Below are positions 18,159-26,072 of a stretch of DNA of 64,000 nt, one piece after another. The stretch is from Aestuariibaculum sp. M13 (GTDB lineage: Bacteria; Bacteroidota; Bacteroidia; Flavobacteriales; Flavobacteriaceae). The stretch lies in assembly GCF_024723255.1 (NCBI RefSeq), contig NZ_JANIAC010000002.1, forward strand, positions 806,001 through 870,000, read 5' to 3'. A program made the position numbers and the translations under genes. Position 1 is the first letter of the stretch, and every line of letters starts with the position of its first letter. The notes below the pieces were generated by a model. That model made no database searches. It was given only the letters and a program-made list of their open reading frames with translations, and was not told the DNA's origin.

Positions 18159-18371
18159 ATGAAGAATATTGCTACTTACATTTTTTTGTTCTTTCAAAAT
18201 AATTCGGAATCTTTAGAACATACTAAACACTTATCAAATTTGGGAAAATTAATTAGTATATTATCCGTTGGTATTATTACTATATTATGTCTTTTAATAA
18301 TAAACTTAATAAAAGTTTACAAACAAAATAAACTAATTAAAGAATTAAAAAGCCAATTGAATAAATTTTAA
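18159..18371 (+). CDS. Small single-pass membrane protein, hypothetical
   Basis: 70 residues. A short N-terminal part precedes one transmembrane helix (about 31-51, LISILSVGIITILCLLIINL) and a basic tail, KVYKQNKLIKELKSQLNKF, with heptad-like leucines. The topology mirrors that of the gene directly upstream. A Rho-independent terminator begins a few bases after its stop, supporting an expressed two-gene unit. No family recognised. Confidence 0.6.
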   Translation: MKNIATYIFLFFQNNSESLEHTKHLSNLGKLISILSVGIITILCLLIINLIKVYKQNKLIKELKSQLNKF

Positions 18372-18376
18372 TAAAT

Positions 18377-18405
18377 AAAAAAGCCAGCTAAAAGCTGGCT
18401 TTTTT
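18377..18405. terminator. Bidirectional terminator between the small membrane genes and ettA
   Basis: AAAAAAGCCAGCT and AGCTGGCTTTTTT pair around two A residues. A-tract on the left and T-tract on the right allow use in both directions, fitting the convergent genes on each side. Confidence 0.88.
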
Positions 18406-18426
18406 ATTTCAGATGACTCTACTAAA

Positions 18427-20118
18427 TTAGCGAACCAATTTTTTGTACTTAATACGTTTCGGTGTTAAATCACCTCCTAAACGTTTCTTTTTATTTTCTT
18501 CGTATTCACTAAAACTTCCTTCAAAGAAATACACTTGTGAATCGCCTTCAAAAGCCAAAATATGTGTACAAATACGATCTAAGAACCAACGGTCGTGAGA
18601 AATCACTACGGCACATCCAGCAAAGTTTTCTAAACCTTCTTCGAGTGCTCTTAAGGTATTAACATCAAGGTCGTTGGTAGGCTCATCCAGTAATAATACG
18701 TTACCTTCTTCCTTAAGAGTCATCGCTAAATGTAAACGGTTTCGCTCTCCACCTGAAAGCAACTTCACTTTCTTATTCTGTTCACCGCCTGAAAAGTTAA
18801 AACGACTTAAATACGCTCTTGAGTTCACCTCTTTTCCTCCCATTAAAACCAATTCCTGCTCATCACTAAAGTTTTGCCAGATGGTTTTCTCAGGATCTAT
18901 ATTCGAGTGACTTTGGTCTACGTAAGCAATCTTAGCCGTGTCTCCAACTTTAAACTCTCCTTTATCTGGTGTTTCTTCTCCCATAATCATTCTGAAGATG
19001 GTTGTTTTACCAGCACCATTCGGACCAATAACCCCTACAATCCCAGCTTGAGGTAAGTTAAAGTTTAAGTCTTCGTAAAGTAACTTGTCATCATAACCTT
19101 TACTTACACCAACCGCTTCAATAACATTGGTTCCTAAACGTGGTCCGTTAGGGATATAAATCTCTAACTTCTCGTCCAGTTGTTTTTGATCCTGACTTAA
19201 TAATTTATCGTAGTTCTTTAAACGCGCCTTTTGTTTGGTTTGACGTCCCTTTGCTCCTTGACGTACCCACTCCAACTCACGCTCTAATGTTTTCTGGCGC
19301 TTAGAAGCCGATTTACTTTCTTGTGCTAAACGCTTCGCTTTCTGGTCTAACCAAGACGAGTAGTTTCCTTTCCACGGAATTCCCTCTCCTCTGTCTAACT
19401 CTAAAATCCAGCCAGCTACGTTATCTAAAAAGTATCTATCGTGCGTTACGGCGATTACGGTTCCTTTATATTGCGCTAAATGCTGCTCTAACCAGTGTAC
19501 CGACTCAGCATCTAAGTGGTTGGTAGGCTCATCCAGTAATAACACATCCGGTTCCTGTAATAATAAACGACATAAAGCTACGCGTCGACGCTCCCCTCCA
19601 GAAAGTACACTAATCTTTTTATCCCCATCTGGCGTGCGCAACGCGTCCATAGCGATTTCTAATTTGGTGTCCAGTTCCCAGGCGTTAGAAGCATCAATCT
19701 GGTCTTGAAGTGCCGCTTGGCGGTTCATTAGCTTTTCCATTTTGTCCGGATCGCTATACACTTCCTCTAAACCAAACATATCGTTAATCTTATTGTATTC
19801 ATCAAGAATGGCTACAGTTTCAGCGGCACCTTCTTTTACAATTTCCATAACGGTTTTATCCTCATCTAACTTCGGTTCCTGCTCTAAATAACCTACTGAA
19901 TAGTCTTGTAAAAAGGTCACATCGCCTTGATAATTCTTATCTAATCCAGCAATAATTTTAAGCAAAGTCGACTTACCAGAACCATTTAAACCAAGGATTC
20001 CGATTTTAGCTCCGTAAAAAAAGCTTAAATAAATGTTTTTTAAAACAGGTGTATTAGCACCTTGAAATGTCTTGGTAACACCAGACATTGAGAAGATAAC
20101 TTTCTTGTCGTCACTCAT
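18427..20118 (-). CDS. ettA: Energy-dependent translational throttle protein EttA (ABC-F)
   Basis: A 563-residue soluble ABC-F ATPase with two nucleotide-binding domains. Walker A motifs are GLNGSGKST (about 45) and GPNGAGKTT (about 345). Each domain has an LSGGE signature and an LLLDEPTN Walker B. Between them lies the PtIM linker with the positively charged arm (ERELEWVRQGAKGRQTKQK). EttA binds the ribosomal E site and gates entry into elongation according to ATP/ADP. No transmembrane part. Its ATG overlaps the stop of the upstream small membrane protein gene by one base, so they are likely cotranscribed. Confidence 0.93.
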   Translation of the reverse strand: MSDDKKVIFSMSGVTKTFQGANTPVLKNIYLSFFYGAKIGILGLNGSGKSTLLKIIAGLDKNYQGDVTFLQDYSVGYLEQEPKLDEDKTVMEIVKEGAAETVAILDEYNKINDMFGLEEVYSDPDKMEKLMNRQAALQDQIDASNAWELDTKLEIAMDALRTPDGDKKISVLSGGERRRVALCRLLLQEPDVLLLDEPTNHLDAESVHWLEQHLAQYKGTVIAVTHDRYFLDNVAGWILELDRGEGIPWKGNYSSWLDQKAKRLAQESKSASKRQKTLERELEWVRQGAKGRQTKQKARLKNYDKLLSQDQKQLDEKLEIYIPNGPRLGTNVIEAVGVSKGYDDKLLYEDLNFNLPQAGIVGVIGPNGAGKTTIFRMIMGEETPDKGEFKVGDTAKIAYVDQSHSNIDPEKTIWQNFSDEQELVLMGGKEVNSRAYLSRFNFSGGEQNKKVKLLSGGERNRLHLAMTLKEEGNVLLLDEPTNDLDVNTLRALEEGLENFAGCAVVISHDRWFLDRICTHILAFEGDSQVYFFEGSFSEYEENKKKRLGGDLTPKRIKYKKLVR

Positions 20119-20300
20119 TATACTCTACCTTTTAAAGCATTAAAAACCCAAGCAACTGCAAAAAATCCAATACCAACGGCTGCAAAGCCCCAACCTGCTA
20201 CGTCATCGTATCTAAAAGCACCAAGTGCGATTAAACTTAAACCTACAAAAATCATAATCCAAGTTGCCCATGATAACACGGTATTTTTATTCATTGCCAT
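20118..20300 (-). CDS. CAL67264-family small membrane protein
   Basis: About 60 residues, starting MAMNKNTVLSWATWI, or two codons later at MNKN (20294). A longer frame to 20342 is less likely because it would translate part of a structured leader. Two transmembrane helices (TWIMIFVGLSLIALGAF and AAVGIGFFAVAWVFNAL) flank a short loop. The resemblance to a flavobacterial small-protein family named after CAL67264 is from memory. It is joined by a one-base stop/start overlap to ettA, an association worth noting since EttA is soluble. Function unknown. Confidence 0.75.
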   Translation of the reverse strand: MAMNKNTVLSWATWIMIFVGLSLIALGAFRYDDVAGWGFAAVGIGFFAVAWVFNALKGRV

Positions 20301-20333
20301 AATTAATTTTATTTTTTTAGTCTTAGGGTGCAT

Positions 20334-20348
20334 CCTTGCCAAGCAAGG
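20334..20348 (-). repeat. Short hairpin in the ettA-operon leader
   Basis: CCTTGC and GCAAGG around CAA form a perfect 6-bp GC-containing stem directly next to the structured repeat at 20349-20404. No T-run follows on either side, so it is not a simple terminator. Confidence 0.5.
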
Positions 20349-20404
20349 TCAGGTTTTACGCTGTATCTTTTAATTTGTTAATTAAAAGGATGCCGCTTCA
20401 ACCC
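20349..20404 (-). repeat. Structured repeat, copy A (short stem)
   Basis: On the minus strand this reads GGGTTGAAGCGGCATC, then a 9-bp perfect stem CTTTTAATT/AATTAAAAG with loop AACA, then ATACAGCGTAAAACCTGA. The flanks match those of 59134-59204 (TTGAAG-G-ATCCTTTTAAT before and ATTAAAAGAT-A-CG-AAA-C-GA after) although the stem differs in length and sequence. Here it lies in the presumed leader of the small membrane protein/ettA unit. I recall similar sequences in other flavobacterial intergenic regions, but know of no described family. Confidence 0.7.
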
Positions 20405-20556
20405 TTTGCGCAAAATTTTAAAGGACAAATATCGCACTTTTAACAGGAATTGGAAAACATATAAATTAATATTATTTCTATGTTATTTTTAATTATAGAT
20501 TCTCTCTCCTTTTGTGCTTAATTTTCAAATCAATAAATCCTTCATTTCTTTATTTT

Positions 20557-20570
20557 GTTTCCTAGGAAAC
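20557..20570. promoter_or_regulatory. Operator-like palindrome upstream of the MFS exporter, site 1
   Basis: GTTTCCTAGGAAAC is a perfect 14-bp palindrome. Its core TTCC-TA-GGAA is shared with site 2, 35 bases downstream centre to centre, and with two sites in front of the pirin/MarR/reductase operon. A MarR-type dimer is the likely binder; this is inference. Confidence 0.55.
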
Positions 20571-20590
20571 TATTTTTTAAGAATACATTA

Positions 20591-20606
20591 ATTTTCCTAG
20601 GGAAAT
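20591..20606. promoter_or_regulatory. Operator-like palindrome upstream of the MFS exporter, site 2
   Basis: ATTTTCCTAGGGAAAT is a 16-bp palindrome with one mismatched pair. It matches site 23805-23820 (ATTTTCCAAGGAATAT) closely. Confidence 0.55.
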
Positions 20607-20752
20607 ATCTAATTAAAATGAATAGAATCTACTTTAAATTCAATACTTTTTAATTAACATTTTTTTTACCATTTACAATGCTTTATCACCAGTAATTACA
20701 ACTACTTTTGTCCCTTGGTTTACGCCAGAAACAAATTAAAATATCATTTTTT

Positions 20753-21937
20753 ATGAATAAATCCTTATTGTCTTTAGCTATTGGTGGATTTGGAATCGGA
20801 CTTACAGAATTTGTTATTATGGGAATTCTTCCTGATGTAGCTTCTGCCTTTTCTATTAGTATTCCGCAAGCAGGACATTTTATATCAGCCTACGCTTTGG
20901 GTGTGGTTGTTGGTGCTCCCCTTTTAACTGGGTTAGGTAGTAAATGGCCGGCAAACAAAGTATTGTTAGGTTTAATGCTATGGTTTACGGTATTTAATAC
21001 CTTATCGGCTTTTGCTAAAGGCTATACGTCTTTCTTGATTCTAAGATTTCTATCTGGATTACCTCATGGCGCATTCTTTGGTATTGGCGCCGTAGTTGCC
21101 GGAAAGCTGTCAAAACCAGGAAAAGAAGCTCAGGGTATTGCTATTATGTTTAGCGGCTTAACCATCGCTAATTTGTTAGGAGTGCCGTTAGGAACCTATT
21201 TAGGAAAGCATTTTAGCTGGAACATCTCATTCCTTATGGTTGGTGTTGTTGGTATATTAGCAGTCACGGGTGTAAAACTTTGGATGCCGGCATTAAAACA
21301 ATCTTCAGAAAATAGCTTTATTAGTGAATTTAAAATATTTAAGCGCGTTGAACTTTGGCTAATTATCCTTTTAACCACCATTGGTACCGGAGGATTCTTT
21401 GCCTGGTATAGCTATATTGCTCCTTTAATTACAGAAGTAGCAGGACATCCTGACCAAATGGTCTCTTTAGCAATGATTCTTGCCGGATTAGGTATGGTAA
21501 TCGGTAATTTTATTGGCGCTAAAATGTCTGAAAAATTTGGTCCGATGCAGGCCATTATCATCACATTAGTGCTTATGGTAGTAGCATTAATTGCAAATAC
21601 TTATTTAGCAACAGATAAAATTCTTGTTTTAGTGATGACCTTCTTAATAGGAACCATAACCTTTTGTATTTCAACACCAATTCAAGTCGCAATAATTAAA
21701 GTTTCTAAGGGTTCTGAAACTTTAGGATCGTCACTTAACCAAAGTGCTTTCAATATTGGTAATGCGTCAGGAGCCTATTTTGCAGGATTACCTATTGCTA
21801 TGGGCTTTGGATATACCGCCGCCGATTGGGTAGGTGCAACCATGGCTGGAACAGGAATCATTATTGCTTTGGTTATTATGGCCATACGTCAAAAACAAAC
21901 CAAACGTAAGAAAGCTTTGGAGGCTTGCTATTCATAA
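20753..21937 (+). CDS. MFS transporter, DHA1 / AraJ-YdhP-like efflux type
   Basis: About 394 residues, from the ATG at 20753 (MNKSLLSLAIGGFGIG). The frame extends to 20708, but that would start inside the probable TACTTTTG promoter box and add an atypical basic stretch before the first helix. Twelve hydrophobic helices are visible, with the DHA1 motif A region after helix 2 (LGSKWPANKVLLG) and helix 5 motif C-like GLTIANLLGVPLGTYLG. Such proteins export drugs, sugars or aromatic compounds by proton antiport. Shared operator-like sites suggest control by the MarR regulator encoded 1 kb downstream. A bidirectional terminator follows. Confidence 0.87.
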   Translation: MNKSLLSLAIGGFGIGLTEFVIMGILPDVASAFSISIPQAGHFISAYALGVVVGAPLLTGLGSKWPANKVLLGLMLWFTVFNTLSAFAKGYTSFLILRFLSGLPHGAFFGIGAVVAGKLSKPGKEAQGIAIMFSGLTIANLLGVPLGTYLGKHFSWNISFLMVGVVGILAVTGVKLWMPALKQSSENSFISEFKIFKRVELWLIILLTTIGTGGFFAWYSYIAPLITEVAGHPDQMVSLAMILAGLGMVIGNFIGAKMSEKFGPMQAIIITLVLMVVALIANTYLATDKILVLVMTFLIGTITFCISTPIQVAIIKVSKGSETLGSSLNQSAFNIGNASGAYFAGLPIAMGFGYTAADWVGATMAGTGIIIALVIMAIRQKQTKRKKALEACYS

Positions 21938-21954
21938 TCTTAATAGACATAAAT

Positions 21955-21988
21955 AAAAAAATCCCAACAATTTTGGTTGGGATTTTTT
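21955..21988. terminator. Bidirectional terminator between the MFS exporter and pirin genes
   Basis: AAAAAAATCCCAAC and GTTGGGATTTTTT form a strong stem with flanking A and T tracts between two convergent genes. Confidence 0.9.
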
Positions 21989-22005
21989 GCTATTAATCAA
22001 CACCT

Positions 22006-22728
22006 TTAGAATTCCATAGGCACTTCAATAAATAAAATACTGGATTCTTCTTTGGCTTCAATATTAAAATCTAAAGTTTCCGAAACACCTATGGCATCTC
22101 TGGTTTCTAATGTTTTACCATCAACAAGAAATTCTCCGTAGATATTCATCACGTAAACACCGTGCTTATCACTTTTTAATTTATAGTTAAAGGTTTGGCC
22201 TTTATCTAAATCTATTCGAGATAATACCGCATCCTGATGAATTTTCAAACTACCTTCATGATTCTCATCAATGGAAGTCACTAAAGTTTGCAATTTGTTC
22301 TTTCTTTCTGTTGCATCAAATGATTTTTGATCGTATCGTGGCGCTACATTTTGTTTATCTGGAAAGACCCAGATTTGAAATAAGCCTAAATGTTCTTCAG
22401 CTGAACCGTTTATTTCAGAATGCTGAACGCCTGTTCCTGCTGACATTACCTGAACTTCTCCCGGTAAAACCGCCTGCCACTCATTATGCATAGAATCTCT
22501 GTGTTTCAACACGCCTTTTAATGGAATGGTAATGATTTCCATATTATCGTGAGGATGTGTTCCAAAACCCATACTTGGTGCAATCATATCATCATTTAAC
22601 ACACGTAAGGCTCCAAAATGTACTTTTTCCGGGTTATAAAAACCCGCAAAACTAAAGGAGTGGTTTGCCTGCAACCATCCGTGGTTGGCATACCCCCTGC
22701 TATCTGATCTATGAACTATTGTTTTCAT
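22006..22728 (-). CDS. Pirin family protein (YhaK/YhhW-type bicupin)
   Basis: A 240-residue double cupin. The N-terminal cupin has the metal site GFGTHPHDNMEIIT with the two histidines and the Glu, and HSEINGS with the third histidine. The second cupin lacks metal ligands, as in YhhW. Relatives oxidise quercetin in vitro with Fe or other metals, and others act as redox-sensitive cofactors; the physiological substrate is unclear. It is last in an operon with a MarR regulator and an NAD(P)H:FMN reductase, a grouping that suggests defence against quinones, flavonoids or other electrophiles. Confidence 0.9.
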   Translation of the reverse strand: MKTIVHRSDSRGYANHGWLQANHSFSFAGFYNPEKVHFGALRVLNDDMIAPSMGFGTHPHDNMEIITIPLKGVLKHRDSMHNEWQAVLPGEVQVMSAGTGVQHSEINGSAEEHLGLFQIWVFPDKQNVAPRYDQKSFDATERKNKLQTLVTSIDENHEGSLKIHQDAVLSRIDLDKGQTFNYKLKSDKHGVYVMNIYGEFLVDGKTLETRDAIGVSETLDFNIEAKEESSILFIEVPMEF

Positions 22729-22747
22729 CTTTTGTTTTCCTTTCTTT

Positions 22748-23185
22748 TTATCTCATTTTATCAAGCAGAAAACTTAATTGTTCTGCTTCTTCTTCAGTAA
22801 GATTTTTAATTAAATCTTTATTGAAATCATCCGGAACCGAAGCCAAAAGTTTCAATCCCTTTTCGGTTATTGCTATTTTCACTACACGTCTGTCGTGAGC
22901 GCAAGGCAATCGTTCTATAAATTCCTTAGCGCATAATTTATCCATTAATCGGGTGGCATTTGGTGCGCGTTCAATCATTCGGTCTTTTATCACCTGAACA
23001 TTTAACGGTTCGCCAGCACCTCTTAAAATTCTTAAAATATTATACTGTTGCGGTGAAATACCATATGATTTGAAGAACTCGTTCTGACAGCTTGAAATCC
23101 AATTTCCTGTGTACATGATATTTACCAATGCTTTTTGCTTGTTATTGATAAATTTCGAGTTAATTTCTTTTGCTAAATCTCCCAT
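22748..23185 (-). CDS. MarR family transcriptional regulator
   Basis: A 145-residue winged-helix regulator. The N-terminal dimerisation helices are followed by the HTH (SPQQYNILRILRGAGEPLNV), and the wing contains CAHDRRVVKIAITEKGLKLL, the conserved D-x-R-x3-x4-T-xxG signature. Two cysteines (in LCAKEF and PCAHDRR) could sense oxidants, but the N-terminal sensing cysteine of OhrR is not obvious. It lies second in the operon, 23 bases after the FMN reductase gene. TTCC-AGGAA palindromes over the operon promoter and upstream of the MFS gene are candidate targets. Confidence 0.92.
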   Translation of the reverse strand: MGDLAKEINSKFINNKQKALVNIMYTGNWISSCQNEFFKSYGISPQQYNILRILRGAGEPLNVQVIKDRMIERAPNATRLMDKLCAKEFIERLPCAHDRRVVKIAITEKGLKLLASVPDDFNKDLIKNLTEEEAEQLSFLLDKMR

Positions 23186-23208
23186 AATTATTACGGATTT
23201 ATTCGTTA

Positions 23209-23754
23209 TTATACAGTCGCCTCTACCAATTTATTTTGAAACTGCTCTACTGCATTTTTTAACTGTGCACTATAATCTTCATTAGTGATTTTTCCTTCAG
23301 CAAAATTATTTCCGAAAAACGGCAAAGAAAATACCTCAACAATATCGGCATCATGATATGGAAATCTGCTTTTCGCAACATCTAATACCGATGCACCTCC
23401 TCGACCTCCTGGGGAAGTTGCCATTAACAACATAGGTTTATCGAAAAATGTTTTGCTTTCAATTCTTGACATCCAGTCAAATAAATTTTTAAACACCGTT
23501 GTATAAGCCCCGTTATGTTCGGCTAACGATAACAAAATACCATCTGAATTTTTAATGTATTCAATAAATTTATATGCGTTATCAGGAATACCGTGCTCTT
23601 GTTCGTAATCTACACCATAAAGTGGTAATTCAAAATCATTCAAGTCTAAAATGGTAACATCAGCACCTTCAACTAAACTTGCGGCATAGATTACTAATTC
23701 TTTATTAATGGATTGTTTACTATTAGTACCTGCAAATGCTATTATTTTTTTCAT
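23209..23754 (-). CDS. NADPH-dependent FMN reductase-family oxidoreductase
   Basis: A 181-residue flavodoxin-like protein. The phosphate loop GTNSKQSINKE near the N-terminus and the SPGGRGGASVLDVAKSRFP segment with the flavin-contacting PGG resemble the chromate reductase/ azoreductase-type NADPH:FMN reductase family. It likely reduces quinones or similar electrophiles with NAD(P)H. First gene of the reductase-MarR-pirin operon, with a well-formed promoter 29-59 bases upstream whose -33 box is covered by a putative MarR operator. Confidence 0.88.
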   Translation of the reverse strand: MKKIIAFAGTNSKQSINKELVIYAASLVEGADVTILDLNDFELPLYGVDYEQEHGIPDNAYKFIEYIKNSDGILLSLAEHNGAYTTVFKNLFDWMSRIESKTFFDKPMLLMATSPGGRGGASVLDVAKSRFPYHDADIVEVFSLPFFGNNFAEGKITNEDYSAQLKNAVEQFQNKLVEATV

Positions 23755-23782
23755 AACTATATTTTATATCTTAAATCTTAGT

Positions 23783-23813
23783 CAAAGATACAACAAATAA
23801 ATTTATTTTCCAA
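23783..23813 (-). promoter_or_regulatory. Promoter of the reductase-MarR-pirin operon
   Basis: On the minus strand TTG (23811-23813) and TATCTTTG (23783-23790) are 20 bases apart, matching the Bacteroidota TTG-N19-21-TAnnTTTG pattern. The predicted start point is near 23776, giving a leader of about 22 bases. Confidence 0.65.
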
Positions 23814-23820
23814 GGAATAT
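23805..23820. promoter_or_regulatory. MarR operator candidate over the -33 box, site A
   Basis: ATTTTCCAAGGAATAT has inverted TTCC/GGAA half-sites around AA and covers the -33 element of the operon promoter, a repressor arrangement. Confidence 0.55.
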
Positions 23821-23821
23821 A

Positions 23822-23833
23822 ATTCTAAGGAAT
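23822..23833. promoter_or_regulatory. MarR operator candidate, site B
   Basis: ATTCTAAGGAAT repeats the motif with one changed half-site base, centred 15 bases upstream of site A on the promoter strand. Confidence 0.45.
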
Positions 23834-23908
23834 ATATTTTAATACAATCTTAACATTAAGATTTATATAATTTGAAACTTTTGTATTTTAGCCACAAAAT
23901 ACACATCA

Positions 23909-25537
23909 ATGGATTTAAACTTCAATAAGAACGAAGATCACAATAAACTTTTAGTATCAGAACTTAACAAACGTTTGGCCAAAGTACATGTAGGCGGCGG
24001 AAAGAAAAGCATTGAAAAACTTCATGAAAAAGGTAAAATGACGGCACGTGAGCGTATTGATTATTTACTGGATGCTAAAGCTAAATCCATTGAAATCGGA
24101 GCCTTTGCCGGAGAAGATATGTATGAAGAGCACGGTGGTTGTCCGTCTGCAGGAGTGGTTGTTAAAATTGGCTATATAAAAGGTAAACAATGTATTGTTG
24201 TTGCTAATGATGCCACGGTGAAAGCCGGAGCCTGGTTTCCTATAACTGCTAAAAAGAATTTAAGGGCTCAGGAAATCGCTATTGAAAACCGATTACCTAT
24301 TATTTATTTGGTAGATAGTGCTGGCGTGTATTTACCATTGCAAGATGAAATTTTTCCAGATAAAGAACACTTCGGACGTATATTTAGAAATAACGCCATT
24401 ATGAGTAGCATGGGCATTACACAAATTGCTGCCGTTATGGGAAGCTGTGTGGCTGGTGGGGCTTATTTACCAATTATGAGTGATGAAGCTTTAATAGTAG
24501 ATAAAACAGGTAGTATCTTTTTAGCTGGAAGCTATTTAGTGAAAGCAGCTATTGGAGAAACCATAGATAACGAAACCTTAGGCGGTGCTACAACACATTG
24601 CGAAATTTCGGGTGTTACAGACTATAAAGCGAAAGACGATAAAGATGCTTTAGATACCATAAAAAATATAGTTGATAAAATTGGGGATTACGATAAAGCC
24701 GGTTTTAACAGAGCAGAACCTAAAAAACCATTAGAAAACCAGGACGATATTTTTGGTATCCTTCCAAAATCGAGAGCCGATCAATACGATACCTATGAAA
24801 TTATAAAGCGTTTGGTTGACAACTCGGAGTTTGATGAATATAAAGCAGGTTACGGAAAATCCATTATTACCTGCTACGCTCGTATTGATGGTTGGGCTGT
24901 GGGTATTGTAGCAAATCAGCGTAAACTAGTAAAAACCAAACAAGGCGAAATGCAGTTTGGTGGTGTTATTTATAACGACAGTGCCGATAAAGCAACCCGA
25001 TTTATTGCGAATTGTAACCAAAAGAAAATCCCATTAGTCTTTTTACAGGATGTTACCGGATTTATGGTAGGTAGCAAAAGTGAACACGGCGGTATTATAA
25101 AAGATGGTGCTAAAATGGTAAATGCCGTTAGTAATTCTGTTGTGCCAAAATTCACGGTAATTATGGGAAATAGTTATGGTGCCGGAAATTATGCTATGTG
25201 CGGTAAAGCATACGATCCTAGATTAATTGTTGCCTGGCCAAGTGCGGAATTAGCAGTAATGAGTGGAAATTCGGCAGCCAAAGTATTACTTCAAATTGAA
25301 ACAGCATCGCTTAAAAAGAAAGGAGAAACCATTACCCCTGAAAAAGAGGAAGCCCTTTACAACGAAATTAAATCGCGATATGATGCTCAGGTATCACCGT
25401 ATTATGCTGCAGCTCGTATTTGGACCGATGCCATTATTAATCCGTTAGATACCAGAACATGGATTAGTATGGGTATTGAAGCTGCAAACCACGCCCCTAT
25501 CGAGAAACCATTTAACCTGGGAGTGATACAAGTTTAA
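23909..25537 (+). CDS. Acyl-CoA carboxylase beta (carboxyltransferase) subunit, methylcrotonyl-CoA type
   Basis: A 542-residue carboxyltransferase with two crotonase-like domains. The stretch around GVYLPLQDEIFPDKEHFGRI and the MSSMGITQIAAVMGSCVAGGAYLP oxyanion region (about 165-190) match 3-methylcrotonyl-CoA carboxylase beta better than the propionyl-CoA type; the second domain has FLQDVTGFMVG and GNSYGAGNYAMCG. The holoenzyme moves CO2 from biotin to a branched acyl-CoA in leucine breakdown. The biotin-carrying alpha subunit is not in the window, so subunit partner and exact substrate are inferred. Confidence 0.88.
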   Translation: MDLNFNKNEDHNKLLVSELNKRLAKVHVGGGKKSIEKLHEKGKMTARERIDYLLDAKAKSIEIGAFAGEDMYEEHGGCPSAGVVVKIGYIKGKQCIVVANDATVKAGAWFPITAKKNLRAQEIAIENRLPIIYLVDSAGVYLPLQDEIFPDKEHFGRIFRNNAIMSSMGITQIAAVMGSCVAGGAYLPIMSDEALIVDKTGSIFLAGSYLVKAAIGETIDNETLGGATTHCEISGVTDYKAKDDKDALDTIKNIVDKIGDYDKAGFNRAEPKKPLENQDDIFGILPKSRADQYDTYEIIKRLVDNSEFDEYKAGYGKSIITCYARIDGWAVGIVANQRKLVKTKQGEMQFGGVIYNDSADKATRFIANCNQKKIPLVFLQDVTGFMVGSKSEHGGIIKDGAKMVNAVSNSVVPKFTVIMGNSYGAGNYAMCGKAYDPRLIVAWPSAELAVMSGNSAAKVLLQIETASLKKKGETITPEKEEALYNEIKSRYDAQVSPYYAAARIWTDAIINPLDTRTWISMGIEAANHAPIEKPFNLGVIQV

Positions 25538-25595
25538 TTGGCTTTTATGCTTTATTTTTCGTATCTTATTAGTTGAAAATCAATAAATTTCAATT

Positions 25596-26018
25596 ATGGA
25601 TACAATAAAAACACTTAATAAGTGGGCCAATGCGCATACTTATTTGCCTCTGGATTTATTACGTGTTGCTCTGGGTGTCTTTCTGTTTATTAAAGGCATT
25701 AGTTTTATGTCTGATAGCATGATGCTTACCGAATTATTTAAACCTATGCAGAACATGGCCGGCGGTATGATTGCCGTTCACTATGTGGCTCCTGCTCATT
25801 TTATTGGCGGTATGCTTATAGCTTTTGGGTTATTAACGCGATGGGCAATTATTGGACAGTTACCAATTTTAATAGGCGCCATACTCATTAATTTTGTCGG
25901 TGAAATGAGTTCCGGAAATTTAATGTTGGCTCTTGTTACGTTTGTAGTGTGTATGTTTTTCCTTTTCTACGGTTCTGGAAAACATTCCTTAGATTATTAT
26001 TTTAAAATGCAACAATAA
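25596..26018 (+). CDS. DoxX family membrane protein
   Basis: 140 residues with four predicted transmembrane helices (about 19-37, 58-78, 83-103 and 108-128), the first carrying the family-type PLDLLRVALGVFLFIKGISF. DoxX-like proteins are associated with quinone- or thiol-linked redox functions but most are unassigned. It follows the carboxylase gene by about 60 bases on the same strand, with a terminator immediately after it. Confidence 0.85.
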   Translation: MDTIKTLNKWANAHTYLPLDLLRVALGVFLFIKGISFMSDSMMLTELFKPMQNMAGGMIAVHYVAPAHFIGGMLIAFGLLTRWAIIGQLPILIGAILINFVGEMSSGNLMLALVTFVVCMFFLFYGSGKHSLDYYFKMQQ

Positions 26019-26047
26019 AAAAAGAGCGACCGTTAAGTCGCTCTTTT
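26014..26047. terminator. Terminator after the DoxX gene
   Basis: AAAAAGAGCGAC and GTCGCTCTTTT form a stem of about 11 bp around CGTTAA. The A-tract on the left also suits the convergent sppA gene. Confidence 0.9.
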
Positions 26048-26072
26048 AGTTTAAAAGAAAATACACATTTCT

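Larger units (their letters stand above)
20405..20752. other. Intergenic region with operator-like palindromes
   Basis: AT-rich gap between the divergent ettA operon and the MFS exporter gene. It holds a TTTGCGCAAA palindrome next to the structured repeat, two TTCCTAGGAA-type palindromes (listed separately) and a TACTTTTG box (20703-20710) that could be the -7 element for the exporter. No convincing small gene seen. Confidence 0.5.

Noticed and set aside
20708-20752. Upstream start for the MFS exporter
   Set aside because: It begins inside the TACTTTTG promoter-like box, and adds a basic extension before the first helix that the family lacks. The ATG at 20753 fits better.
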